A DNA stretch of 64,000 bases from Rhodococcus opacus B4 (GTDB taxonomy: Bacteria > Actinomycetota > Actinomycetes > Mycobacteriales > Mycobacteriaceae): NCBI RefSeq assembly GCF_000010805.1, contig NC_012522.1, forward strand, positions 7,254,001-7,318,000, given 5' to 3'. Positions 36,309-44,732 of this stretch are shown piece after piece (the first letter of the stretch is position 1; each line of letters begins with the position of its first letter). The notes under the pieces are model-generated. The model searched no databases. It worked only from the letters and a program-made list of their open reading frames with translations, and had not been told where the DNA came from. The position numbers and the translations under genes are program-made.

Positions 36309-36977
36309 TCAGTCCTGCCAGCCCGGCCGGACCAGGCCCCACTCGTACGCCATGACCACCAGTTGGGTGCGGTCCCGGGCGCCGAGCTTCAGCAGAATCC
36401 GGCTGACGTGCGTGCGGGCGGTGGCCGGGCTCAGGAACAGCCGCGAGCCGATCTCGGCGTTGGTGAGTCCCTCGGCGATCAGGGTCATCACCTCGCGTTC
36501 GCGATCGGTCAGGTCGTCGAGACGGCTGGAGTGCGGCGGCCGTTTGGCGTGGGTCGCGAACTCCGCGACCAGCTTCCGCGTCACGGACGGCGACAGCAGG
36601 GCATCCCCGTCGGCCACCACGCGGACCGCCCGCACCAGTTCGGCGGGTTCGGTGTGTTTGACGAGGAAACCCGTCGCCCCCGCGCGCATGGCCTCGAACA
36701 CGTACTCGTCCAGTTCGAAGGTGGTGAGCACCACCACCCGCACACCCGACAGCGCGGGATCGGTGGCGATCCGCCGGGTCGCCTCCAGTCCGTCGAGCAC
36801 GGGCATCCGGATGTCCATGAGAACGACGTCGGGGATCAGCGTGCGGGTCAGGCTCACCGCCTGCTCGCCGTTCTCGGCCTGACCGGCCACGGTGATGTCC
36901 GGCTGGGCGTCGAGCAGCGCGGCGAAACCCGCCCGCACGAGGGCCTGGTCGTCGGCGACGAGGACGCGAATCGTCAT
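36309..36977 (-). CDS. Response regulator, NarL/FixJ family
   Basis: A 222-residue transcription factor. The receiver domain has VADDQALVRAGF, phospho-Asp in VVLMDIRMPVLDG and Lys in GFLVKHTEP; the C-terminal LuxR-type HTH (LTDREREVMTLIAEGLTNAEIG) is complete. Its start overlaps the kinase stop by 4 bases. It is transcribed with the kinase, away from an ABC exporter pair that it probably controls. Confidence 0.92.
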   Translation of the reverse strand: MTIRVLVADDQALVRAGFAALLDAQPDITVAGQAENGEQAVSLTRTLIPDVVLMDIRMPVLDGLEATRRIATDPALSGVRVVVLTTFELDEYVFEAMRAGATGFLVKHTEPAELVRAVRVVADGDALLSPSVTRKLVAEFATHAKRPPHSSRLDDLTDREREVMTLIAEGLTNAEIGSRLFLSPATARTHVSRILLKLGARDRTQLVVMAYEWGLVRPGWQD

Positions 36978-38155
36978 GCCCGGCCCGCCGTGTCGTGGGT
37001 GAGGGGGAGCGTCGCCTGCACCCGGAAGCCGCCGCCCGGTCCGCTCCCGGCGGTCAGCTCACCGCCGAGCGCGCGGGCGCGCTCCCGCATGCCGGGGATG
37101 CCGTTTCCGCCCCCGACGGTCGGCGCGCTGTCCGGGCCCCGTCCGTCGTCGTCGATCCGGATGCGGACGGAGGTGGGCGTGTACGTCACGGTGACGACGG
37201 CCGGCGAGCCGCCGGAGTGGCGGGCCACGTTGGTCAGCGACTCCTGCACGATGCGCGCCGCAGCGACGTCGACCACGGCGGGCAGCGACCGCGGTGTGCC
37301 CTCGACGACCGTCGTCACCGCGAGACCTGCGGTGCGGGCACGCTCGACCACGCCGTCCAGGTCTCCGATCCCGGCGGTGGGCGCGGTGGGCGCGCTGTCG
37401 TTGCCGCGCAGTGATGCCAGCAGCGCGTGGACGTCGCCGATCGCGTCGCGGCTCGCGACCTTGATCGCGGACAGCGCCTCCTGCGACTGCTCGGGTCTGC
37501 TGTCCCACAGCTCGAGTGCGACCGACGCCTGCACGTTGATGAGCGAAAGGCTGTGTGCCAGAACATCGTGCAGCTCGCGGGCGATCGCGAGCCGCTCCTC
37601 GCTGGCGCGACGACGCTGTTCGTCCAGGGCGGCGCGTTCCGCCGCCTCGGCGCGTTGCCTGCGGGCGTCGAGCGTCCCGCGGCGCTGACGAATGATCTCG
37701 GCGACGGCGAGGAGCACCAGCAACCAGGCCGCGATGCCGGTGAGGGCCAGGAGCGACGGGGCCTCGGCATCGGACACCGCGGGCACGGCGAAGACGATCA
37801 GCACGTAACCGACCGCGAGGACCGGATAGGTGCGCCATCGGGACCCGGCCGTCGCGGCGCTCAGAAACGCGACCACGAGCGACAGGAACACCGGGCCGTA
37901 TCCGTAACCTCGGGCGACGTACAGGACCGTCACGGCCAGCACGACGAGCAGGACCGTGACCGGCAACCGTCGCCGGACGAGCAGCGCGAAGGGACCGCAT
38001 ACCAGCAACACGAATCCCGCCGCGTCCAGCGGCGTCGCCCACGATTGGTTGTGGTTGGCGCCCACACTGCCGACGACCTGCACGATTGCGACGCCCAGGG
38101 CGATCAGGACGTCCCGCGGGGCGATCGACGTGTCCCTCCGGCCGGTGTGCACCAT
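36974..38155 (-). CDS. Sensor histidine kinase, NarL-partner (HisKA_3) family
   Basis: A 393-residue membrane kinase. The N-terminus has five or six helices without a large extracellular loop, typical of intramembrane-sensing kinases that detect envelope-active drugs. The dimerisation domain has the phospho-His in RELHDVLAHSLSLINVQ, and the HATPase domain follows (DDDGRGPDS; GNGIPGMRERA). ATG 38155 is used; the 48-residue upstream extension is not family-like. It is divergent from the ABC ATPase 106 bases away. Confidence 0.88.
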   Translation of the reverse strand: MVHTGRRDTSIAPRDVLIALGVAIVQVVGSVGANHNQSWATPLDAAGFVLLVCGPFALLVRRRLPVTVLLVVLAVTVLYVARGYGYGPVFLSLVVAFLSAATAGSRWRTYPVLAVGYVLIVFAVPAVSDAEAPSLLALTGIAAWLLVLLAVAEIIRQRRGTLDARRQRAEAAERAALDEQRRRASEERLAIARELHDVLAHSLSLINVQASVALELWDSRPEQSQEALSAIKVASRDAIGDVHALLASLRGNDSAPTAPTAGIGDLDGVVERARTAGLAVTTVVEGTPRSLPAVVDVAAARIVQESLTNVARHSGGSPAVVTVTYTPTSVRIRIDDDGRGPDSAPTVGGGNGIPGMRERARALGGELTAGSGPGGGFRVQATLPLTHDTAGRA

Positions 38156-38261
38156 CCGAACGTAGACCCGATCCGGCGACGATGTCGTCGTCCGCGACAC
38201 GTAGGAGAGATGACGCGTGCAGGCGGATGTGCGCGTCTTCCACGGGGCCGAGGCTGGAGTC

Positions 38262-39200
38262 ATGACTTCCGACATCGTGGTCACCGACAGGTTGACCAAA
38301 CGCTACGGCGAACACACGGCGGTCGACGCCGTCAGCCTGACCGTGCGGGCGGGGGAGGTGTACGGGTTCCTCGGACCGAACGGCGCCGGCAAGACCACCA
38401 CACTGCGCATACTCACGGGTCTGGTCCGGCCGACATCCGGGACCGCGATGCTCTTCGGGTGTGCACCCGGGAACGGCGCGGTGGCGGCGCGCACCGGGGT
38501 GCTGATCGAAGGCCCCGGCTTCTTCCCCTACCTGTCCGGTCGCGACAACCTGCGGGTACTCAGCAGATATCGCCGACTGCCGGACGACGCGGCGGAATCC
38601 GCGCTGCACCGGGTGGGCCTGCGCGATCGCGGACACGACCGCTTCCGCACCTACTCGCTCGGGATGAAGCAGCGCCTCGGAGTCGCGGCCGCACTCCTCG
38701 GCGAACCCGACCTGCTGATCCTCGACGAACCCACGAACGGGCTCGACCCGGCCGGGATGGCCGAGATGCGGGAACTGATAGTCGAACTCGCGGATTCCGG
38801 GCATTCCGTCATGCTGTCCAGCCACATGCTCAGCGAGGTGCAGGAGATCTGCGATCGCGTCGGCGTGATCTCACGCGGAAAGCTGATCGCGCAGTCCACC
38901 GTCGCCGAACTGCGCGGCGGCACCAGCCTGCTGGTGCGCGCCGATCCGCGGGAACGCGCCGCGACGGTGCTCGCGGCACTGCTGGGACGCGACGTCGTCG
39001 GCACGGTGGGTGACGCGCTCGCCGTCGCCGTGTCGCCCGATCTGGCCCCGAAGGTGGCCCGGGCACTCGTCGACGCGGGAATCGACCTGCACGAGATGTC
39101 CCGGCGGGAGCGATCGCTCGAGGACGTCTTCTTCGCGATGACGTCGGACGGCGGTCCCGGCGACCGCACAGCGAGCAACGATTCGAGGAGAGTGTCATGA
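38262..39200 (+). CDS. ABC exporter ATP-binding protein, BcrA/drug-resistance type
   Basis: A 312-residue ATPase. Walker A is FLGPNGAGKTTTLR, the signature is SLGMKQRLGVA, Walker B LLILDEPTNGLD, and the H-loop is VMLSSHMLSEVQ. The C-terminal 85 residues form the usual accessory domain of this class. It resembles bacitracin- and lantibiotic-immunity ATPases. ATG 38262 is used, with GGAGTC before it. It overlaps the permease gene by 4 bases and lies beside a drug-sensing-type two-component system, which suggests exporter induction. Confidence 0.88.
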   Translation: MTSDIVVTDRLTKRYGEHTAVDAVSLTVRAGEVYGFLGPNGAGKTTTLRILTGLVRPTSGTAMLFGCAPGNGAVAARTGVLIEGPGFFPYLSGRDNLRVLSRYRRLPDDAAESALHRVGLRDRGHDRFRTYSLGMKQRLGVAAALLGEPDLLILDEPTNGLDPAGMAEMRELIVELADSGHSVMLSSHMLSEVQEICDRVGVISRGKLIAQSTVAELRGGTSLLVRADPRERAATVLAALLGRDVVGTVGDALAVAVSPDLAPKVARALVDAGIDLHEMSRRERSLEDVFFAMTSDGGPGDRTASNDSRRVS

Positions 39201-40045
39201 ATGCAGTGATTGCCGGCATGCGGGCCGAGCTTCTCCGACTGCGGAAATGGCCGTCGATGTGGGTGCTGCTCGCCGCCTGGATCGTGCTGAACCTGGTCTT
39301 CGTCTACGTGTTCAACTACGTCACCGTCAAGACCGGCGGCACCACCGACATGGCGTCGTCCGCGCCCCCGGACGTGCTGCTCGCGCAGATGCTGCCCTCG
39401 GCGGTGCCCCAGGTGTTCACCCAGGGCATGGCCCTGTTCGGGGGCGCACTGATGCTCATCCTCGGCGCTCTCACCATCGGCAGCGGCTACGGGTGGGGGA
39501 CGTGGAAGACCGTGTTCACCCAGGGGCCCTCGCGATCGGCCGCACTCGCCGGAACCCTCCTCGCGCTGCTGACCGTGGTGATCGGACTCGTCCTCACCGT
39601 GGCGGCCGTCGACGTCGGGGTGGCCACCGTCATCGCCGCGGTCGAATCGGAGCCGGCGGATCTGCCTGCCGCCTCGGCGATGCTGAAGGCGCTCGCGTCC
39701 GGGATGCTCATCCTCGCCATGTGGACCGCTGCCGGTGTCCTCGTGGGCGCCCTCGCGCGGGGGCCTGCGTTGTCCGTCGGTCTCGGCCTCGTGTGGGTGC
39801 TCGTGGTCGAAAACCTGCTCCGCGGAGTCGCGGCGGTCCTCGACCCCGTGTCCGTGGTGACGGACTTCCTCCCCGGTACCGCCGCGGGCTCGCTGGCCGG
39901 CTCACTCCGCGACTTCGGCGGCGACACCACCCCCGGAGTCCTGCACATCCTCGACGGCAGCACGGCGGTGCTCGTCCTGGCCGGCTACGTCGCCGTGTTC
40001 GCGGTGGGCACGATCCGGCTCGTCCGCCGACGCGACGTGAACTGA
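39197..40045 (+). CDS. ABC exporter permease (ABC-2 type)
   Basis: A 282-residue membrane protein with six helices and a large extracytoplasmic loop after helix 1 (about 45-75). The first helix is MWVLLAAWIVLNLVFVYVFN; the C-terminus ends in Arg-rich RLVRRRDVN. The ATG overlaps the ATPase stop. Fits an ABC-2 transporter subunit of the BcrB/YxlG kind. Substrate unknown. Confidence 0.83.
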   Translation: MNAVIAGMRAELLRLRKWPSMWVLLAAWIVLNLVFVYVFNYVTVKTGGTTDMASSAPPDVLLAQMLPSAVPQVFTQGMALFGGALMLILGALTIGSGYGWGTWKTVFTQGPSRSAALAGTLLALLTVVIGLVLTVAAVDVGVATVIAAVESEPADLPAASAMLKALASGMLILAMWTAAGVLVGALARGPALSVGLGLVWVLVVENLLRGVAAVLDPVSVVTDFLPGTAAGSLAGSLRDFGGDTTPGVLHILDGSTAVLVLAGYVAVFAVGTIRLVRRRDVN

Positions 40046-40055
40046 CGGCCACGGC

Positions 40056-40883
40056 TCAGAACAGGGGACCGCCGCCGAACGGTTCCCGGTGCGACGGCGG
40101 GGTGCGGCCCTGCGTGTCGGTGATGCCGTATTCGACGGCCAGCTCTGCCGTCACGAACGTGTGGCCGCTGCGCTCCGGCAGGGTGGGATCCGCGGTGAGG
40201 GCGCAGATCACTTCGCCGACGAACTCGGGAGACTCGGCATCCGCGACGGGAAAGCCGGCGATGGTTTCGAGGCCGCTGGCGACGATCATCTCCGTGCGCA
40301 CGATGCCCGGCCACAGCGAGACCGCGCGGACGTCGTGCGGAGCCAGTTCCGCCGCCATGTCGCTGGCCATCTTGTCCAACCCGGCCTTGGACATGCCGTA
40401 GAGCACCGAGTGCAGATGCCCCCGGGTCCCGAAAGAGGAGATGTTCGCGATCAACCCGGACCGCCGGGGCACCATCAACCGTGCTGCCTCCACCGACGCG
40501 ACATAGTGGGCGCGCAGTCCGACGCCGATCAGCGAGTCCCAGTCGCCGAGAGGCCGTTCCCAGAACGGCGTGCTGAACCCGCCGAACCCCGCAGGGGCCG
40601 CCCACACGTTGTTGACCAGCAGGTCGAGTCGGCCGGCCTGTTCTTCCGAGATCCGGGCGAACAGGGCGTGCACGTCCTCGTCGTCGCGGTGATCGCAGGC
40701 CACCGCGATGCCGGTGCCCCCGGCGTCGGTGACCGCTCGCGCGGACGCCGACAGCGGGCGGTCCGCGGTGACCGGGCCGCGTCCGGTGACGTAGACGGTC
40801 CACCCGGCGGCTCCGAGCGCGGTCGCGACGCCCTTGCCGACGCCGCGGCTCGCCCCGGTGACCAGTGCTACCCCGGCGCTCAC
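40056..40883 (-). CDS. Short-chain dehydrogenase/reductase, DHRS1-like
   Basis: A 275-residue NAD(P)H oxidoreductase. The cofactor motif is VTGASRGVGKG, NN-A-G is replaced by LVNNVWAAP, and the catalytic YxxxK is YGMSKAGLDK with an Ser in ISSFGTRG. The pattern GLRAHYVASVEAARLMVP and VSLWPGIVRTEM resembles the DHRS1 family. GTG 40883 overlaps the stop of the NTF2-like gene by 4 bases, so they are co-translated. Substrate unknown. Confidence 0.85.
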   Translation of the reverse strand: MSAGVALVTGASRGVGKGVATALGAAGWTVYVTGRGPVTADRPLSASARAVTDAGGTGIAVACDHRDDEDVHALFARISEEQAGRLDLLVNNVWAAPAGFGGFSTPFWERPLGDWDSLIGVGLRAHYVASVEAARLMVPRRSGLIANISSFGTRGHLHSVLYGMSKAGLDKMASDMAAELAPHDVRAVSLWPGIVRTEMIVASGLETIAGFPVADAESPEFVGEVICALTADPTLPERSGHTFVTAELAVEYGITDTQGRTPPSHREPFGGGPLF

Positions 40884-41365
40884 TGGACGACCACCGTGTC
40901 CTCGGTGAGCGGGCGGGTGATCGACCATCGAGTGGTGAAGTGGCATCGCGACATACGCCAGCCGTTGTCCTCGAAGCGGTAGGCGTCGTCGTACTCGCCG
41001 GAGGACACGGTCTCCGTCCGCTTCAGCAGATCGACCTGGCGGAACTGCAGCGTCCACGTACCGGTCGCCTCGGTGTCGCCGTGCAGCACGATGTCCGGAT
41101 GGAAGCCGTGGTGCATGTCCAGAATCACGTGCCGGCCGTCCACCTCGTGGAGCGCGATCCCGCGGAAGACGTCGGTGAGGCGGTCGGCGTCGTCGAACCG
41201 GCCGAGCGGGCCGAAGTCGACGGACGCGCCGGTCGCGACGAAGCAGGAACGGAACGCGTCCGGATCCTTGCCGTCGCACGCCCGCCAGTAGCGGTACTTG
41301 AGGGCCTTGATCGCGTTCACCCGCTCCAGGTCCGCCACTCGCTGCTCCACCGAGCGTTCGTCCAC
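40880..41365 (-). CDS. NTF2-like (SnoaL/bile-acid dehydratase fold) protein
   Basis: A 161-residue single-domain alpha+beta-barrel protein. The N-terminal helix ADLERVNAIKALKYRYWRACDGKD and the beta strands HVILDMHHGFHPDIVL match the SnoaL-like superfamily. Several acidic and His residues line the possible pocket (Asp in YWRACDGKD; His in DMHHGF). It overlaps the SDR by 4 bases, which suggests that the two act on a common small substrate. An operator-like GTCTC-GGGA-GAGAC repeat lies about 28 bases upstream. Confidence 0.75.
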   Translation of the reverse strand: MDERSVEQRVADLERVNAIKALKYRYWRACDGKDPDAFRSCFVATGASVDFGPLGRFDDADRLTDVFRGIALHEVDGRHVILDMHHGFHPDIVLHGDTEATGTWTLQFRQVDLLKRTETVSSGEYDDAYRFEDNGWRMSRCHFTTRWSITRPLTEDTVVVQ

Positions 41366-41412
41366 GCCGTCGTCCTCCCGTTGCAGTGCGGTGTCTCGGG
41401 AGAGACGCTAAG

Positions 41413-41445
41413 CCGGGACTGCGCCGTCTGGGGGCGCAATCCCGG
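41413..41445 (-). terminator. Hairpin after the DUF4439 gene
   Basis: CCGGGA-c-TGCGCC (41413-41425) pairs with GGCGCA-a-TCCCGG (41433-41445) around a 7-base loop, 12 base pairs in all. It lies 19 bases beyond the stop of the leftward gene ending at 41464, so it most likely terminates that operon. Confidence 0.65.
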
Positions 41446-41463
41446 TGGGCGGGAACCTACGCG

Positions 41464-41907
41464 TCAGGGCTGGCCGGGAAACGGGTCGGTCACCGGATCT
41501 GTTCCGAGGGCGACACGCCAGGTGGCCTCCCGGACGGCGGCGTCGGTCAGGGCGGTCACGCCGAGCGTCCGGGTGTCCGCCGTCTCGCCGTGCTCGACGA
41601 CCGCCCGCCACGCGACCGCGGTGTCCGCCTCGACCTGGGCCGCGAGCTGTGCGGCGGTGATCGGGTCGGTGACCGGGAACGGCAGCGTGTAGCCCGCCTC
41701 CGCGGCCGGGGCCGTCAGACCCGCCGCGGTCAGCGTGTCCAGGAGTTCGTCCCGGCGGGCCCGGTGGGCCGCGGCGGCGGTGGCCACCTGCGCCGCCCGC
41801 GTGGGATTCGAGAAGGCGGCGACCACCCCGTAGGCGAACACCGCGGAATGTTCGGCGGCCAGCGCGTCGCCGAGGCTCCGGCTCTCGACTTCGGTGGGTG
41901 TCGTCAC
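41464..41907 (-). CDS. DUF4439 (ferritin-like) protein
   Basis: A 147-residue all-helical protein with the DUF4439 start SLGDALAAEHSAVFAYGVVA and later helices QLAAQVEADTAVAWRAVVEH. The fold is ferritin-like, but only some carboxylates needed for a di-metal site are visible (Glu in AAEHSA). GTG 41907 overlaps the preceding lipoprotein gene by 4 bases. It matches the Rv2844-like gene beside rimP in mycobacteria. Function unknown. Confidence 0.8.
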   Translation of the reverse strand: MTTPTEVESRSLGDALAAEHSAVFAYGVVAAFSNPTRAAQVATAAAAHRARRDELLDTLTAAGLTAPAAEAGYTLPFPVTDPITAAQLAAQVEADTAVAWRAVVEHGETADTRTLGVTALTDAAVREATWRVALGTDPVTDPFPGQP

Positions 41908-42431
41908 GGCAGCACCACCGCCAGGTAGGTTCCGCACGCGGCGCTGATCGACGCACACAGTCCCGCGCGGTACGCGGTCAGCGCGCGGGCCGAGTCGGCT
42001 GCGCTGCGCTGCGATTCGGCCAGGTCGGCCCGCAACTGCTCGAGACCGGGTGGAGGCGCCGGCGTGGTCGGTGTCGCCGACGGGGAAGCGGACGTCGTCG
42101 GCGCGGATCCGTCCGGGTAAGTTCCTGCAGCCCTTGCGATTTCGGCGTCCAACGCGTCGGCGTGCGCGGTGCGCTGGGCGCGGACCAGTTCGAGTGCCGC
42201 GCCGCGGTCGGGCAGCAGTGCAATGGTCGCTGCCGCACCTGCGGCGTCGCGACGCGCCAGACGCGACTGCTCGACCAGCGAATCGACCTCGGTGTCGGCG
42301 TCCTCGCCGTCGGCGCACCCTGCCAGCAGGGGGACGCTCGCGACGCCGAAGGCGGAGGCTGCTGCGAACCGGAGAGCGGTGCGCCGGGACACGACCGGAC
42401 CGGGTGTCGGGGGCCGGGAGACGGTGGGCAT
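41904..42431 (-). CDS. Putative lipoprotein of 175 residues, coupled to DUF4439
   Basis: The N-terminus has a twin-arginine-like SRRTALRFAAAS followed by a lipobox-like LLAGCAD (Cys near 39), so it is probably an exported lipoprotein, perhaps by Tat. The mature part is Ala-rich and helical (LVEQSRLARRDAAGAAATIALLP), with a Pro/Thr linker near residue 115, then a second helical unit. ATG 42431 is used; GTG 42437 is possible. It is divergent from rimP. Function unknown. Confidence 0.72.
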   Translation of the reverse strand: MPTVSRPPTPGPVVSRRTALRFAAASAFGVASVPLLAGCADGEDADTEVDSLVEQSRLARRDAAGAAATIALLPDRGAALELVRAQRTAHADALDAEIARAAGTYPDGSAPTTSASPSATPTTPAPPPGLEQLRADLAESQRSAADSARALTAYRAGLCASISAACGTYLAVVLP

Positions 42432-42628
42432 GAGCACCGGTCCATGGTGCCAGGTCGGGCCGCGATCCCGGGAATCGAGCGCCGGGGCTGGTCACGGGCA
42501 CCTCGAATCGGCGTTACTCTTAGATGCTCGAACCCGTCCCGGCGGGTTCGAGGTGCTGCTCTGTGCGGCACGGTGACCTGCAGACCACGACACACGACGA
42601 GCGACAACTGAAACGAGGAGCTTCCCCG

Positions 42629-43201
42629 ATGCCGGTTCCATCCAAGGAGAGGGTGACGGAGCTCATCTCCGATCTGGTGCAACGCCAGGGCTACGACGTG
42701 GAGGACGTTGCCGTCACGCTCGCGGGTAAGCACAGCGCGGTCCGGATCATGGTGGACAGCGACGCCGGACTCGAACTCGACGCGGTCGCGAACCTCAGTC
42801 ACGAGATCTCCGAGGTCTTCGATTCGGTGTCCGATTTCGGGGAGTCCCCGTACACCCTCGAGGTCACGTCTCCCGGCATCGACCGGCCGCTCACGCACGA
42901 GCGGCACTGGCGGCGGGCCCGCGGCCGCAAGGCCCGTATCGACCTCGCGCACGAGACCGTCGTCGGCCGGATCGGAGCCCTCGACGGCGACTCGGTCGCG
43001 GTGGTGATCGGCTCGCGCACCGGTCCGGACGTTCGGCGCATCGCGCTCGCGGACATCCAGAAAGCTGTTGTGCAGGTGGAATTCTCGAAACCCGACCCGA
43101 GAGAGCTGGAACTCGCCGGCGGAATTCCCGAGGGTCGCGTGGCACCTGCGGACGCAGACGCGTCGGAAGATGAAGAAGTAGTAGAGGGGTTGGACAAGTG
43201 A
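42629..43201 (+). CDS. rimP: Ribosome maturation factor RimP
   Basis: Needed for 30S assembly. The 190 residues have the N-terminal alpha/beta domain ([22 protein letters not shown]) and the SM-like C-terminal barrel. The family motif [21 protein letters not shown] is clear, and the C-terminus is an acidic actinobacterial extension. ATG 42629 follows GAGGAG. It overlaps nusA by 4 bases. Confidence 0.94.
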   Translation: MPVPSKERVTELISDLVQRQGYDVEDVAVTLAGKHSAVRIMVDSDAGLELDAVANLSHEISEVFDSVSDFGESPYTLEVTSPGIDRPLTHERHWRRARGRKARIDLAHETVVGRIGALDGDSVAVVIGSRTGPDVRRIALADIQKAVVQVEFSKPDPRELELAGGIPEGRVAPADADASEDEEVVEGLDK

Positions 43202-44229
43202 ATATCGACATTGCGGCGCTGCGCGCCATCGAGGCCGACAAGGGCATCTCGATCGAAACGGTCATCTCGACCATCCAGACGGCACTGCTCACTGCCTACC
43301 GGCACACCGAGGGGCATCAGCAGCACGCCCGGATCGACGTCGACACCAAGAGCGGCATCGTTCGGGTGATGGCGCACGACGTCGACTCCGACGGCAACAT
43401 GGTCGGCGAGGAGTGGGACGACACCCCGGAAGGGTTCGGCCGGATCGCCGCGACCACCGCCCGACAGGTCATCCTGCAGCGGCTGCGCGACGCCGAGCAC
43501 GAGCGGAGCTTCGGCGAGTACTCCACCCACGAGGGTGAGATCGTCGGCGGCGTGATCCAGCGCGACACCCGCGCGAACTCGCGCGGGATGGTCGTGGTGC
43601 GGATCGGCAGCGAGGCCAGCGGTGCCGAGGGCCTGATCCCGCCCGCCGAGCAGGTGCCCGGCGAGAACTACGAGCACGGCGAGCGGCTCAAGTGCTACGT
43701 CGTCGGTGTCGCCCGCGGGCAGCGCGGACCGCAGATCACGCTGTCGCGCACCCACCCGAATCTCGTCCGCAAACTGTTCGCGCTCGAGGTTCCGGAGATC
43801 GCGGACGGCTCGGTCGAGATCATCGCCGTCGCCCGCGAGGCCGGCCACCGGTCGAAGATCGCCGTCCAGTCGAGGGTGCAGGGACTGAACGCGAAGGGTG
43901 CGTGCATCGGGCCGATGGGCCAGCGCGTGCGCAACGTGATGAGTGAGCTCGCCGGCGAGAAGATCGACATCATCGACTTCGACGAGGACCCGGCCCGCTT
44001 CGTCGGCAACGCGCTGTCACCGTCGAAAGTGGTGTCCGTCACTGTCGTGGATCCCGAGGCCCGGGCCGCGCGTGTCGTCGTCCCCGACTTCCAGCTGTCC
44101 CTCGCCATCGGCAAGGAGGGGCAAAATGCCCGTCTTGCTGCGCGCTTGACCGGGTGGCGAATCGACATCCGCAGCGACGCCGCACCCGCTCCGGAGTCGG
44201 CAGGCGGACCCGCCGCGACCACTCGTTGA
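43198..44229 (+). CDS. nusA: Transcription termination/antitermination protein NusA
   Basis: A 343-residue RNA polymerase-binding factor. The N-terminal domain (about 1-115) is followed by S1 (about 118-190) and two KH domains (about 210-330; [39 protein letters not shown]). It lacks the C-terminal acidic repeats, as in mycobacteria. GTG 43198 overlaps the rimP stop. ylxR and infB follow. Confidence 0.95.
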   Translation: MNIDIAALRAIEADKGISIETVISTIQTALLTAYRHTEGHQQHARIDVDTKSGIVRVMAHDVDSDGNMVGEEWDDTPEGFGRIAATTARQVILQRLRDAEHERSFGEYSTHEGEIVGGVIQRDTRANSRGMVVVRIGSEASGAEGLIPPAEQVPGENYEHGERLKCYVVGVARGQRGPQITLSRTHPNLVRKLFALEVPEIADGSVEIIAVAREAGHRSKIAVQSRVQGLNAKGACIGPMGQRVRNVMSELAGEKIDIIDFDEDPARFVGNALSPSKVVSVTVVDPEARAARVVVPDFQLSLAIGKEGQNARLAARLTGWRIDIRSDAAPAPESAGGPAATTR

Positions 44230-44273
44230 GCCGGGAATGCGGAGATCGGGGCAAGTCGGCGGTAGAGTGGTCA

Positions 44274-44627
44274 ATGGTTCAGCATGAGCACCCCGTTTCT
44301 GCGCGCGTCAATGCCGGTTCGCCGGTCCGAACATGCATAGGATGTAGGGAGCGCGCGCTGGCTGTCGATCTGCTCAGGGTTGTGGTTGGTGAGAGCGGGC
44401 CGCAAGGTCATGTTCTCGCCCCGGACCCGAGGCGCAGGCTTCCCGGTCGAGGTGCGTGGCTGCACCCCGTCGAGGTTTGCCTGAGTCTCGCGGAACGACG
44501 CCGAGCATTCGGCAGAGCGCTGCGAGTGTCCGGAAGTGTCGACACGTCAGAAGTCGACCACTGGGTACGCGCAGGGCACCCACCCAGAGCAGTACCTCTC
44601 GAACAGAACAGGCACAAGCACTCATGA
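44274..44627 (+). CDS. YlxR family (DUF448) RNA-binding protein
   Basis: A 117-residue protein. The conserved VRTCIGCRERALAVDLLRVV start and RRRLPGRGAWLHP core define the family, and the C-terminus is basic. Members bind RNA or RNA polymerase and, in some bacteria, RNase P RNA. ATG 44274 is the start closest to the motif. It is 44 bases after nusA, in the usual position between nusA and infB. Confidence 0.88.
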   Translation: MVQHEHPVSARVNAGSPVRTCIGCRERALAVDLLRVVVGESGPQGHVLAPDPRRRLPGRGAWLHPVEVCLSLAERRRAFGRALRVSGSVDTSEVDHWVRAGHPPRAVPLEQNRHKHS

Positions 44628-44672
44628 GCACACCGTGAAGCACCAGCGATGATCGTCCATCGGAGATAACCC

Positions 44673-44716
44673 GAGGTCGTGCGGGCCCCTCTCAGGGGAG
44701 CCTCCTGCTCGACCTC
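44673..44716 (+). promoter_or_regulatory. infB leader hairpin
   Basis: GAGGTCG (44673-44679) pairs with CGACCTC (44710-44716), with an inner CCCCT-CTC-AGGGG hairpin (44686-44698). It lies 16 bases before the infB GTG, just upstream of the GAGGAGAG ribosome site. It may be an attenuator, a translation-control structure, or a stop for part of the nusA-ylxR transcript. Confidence 0.45.
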
Positions 44717-44732
44717 ATCAGTGAGGAGAGCA

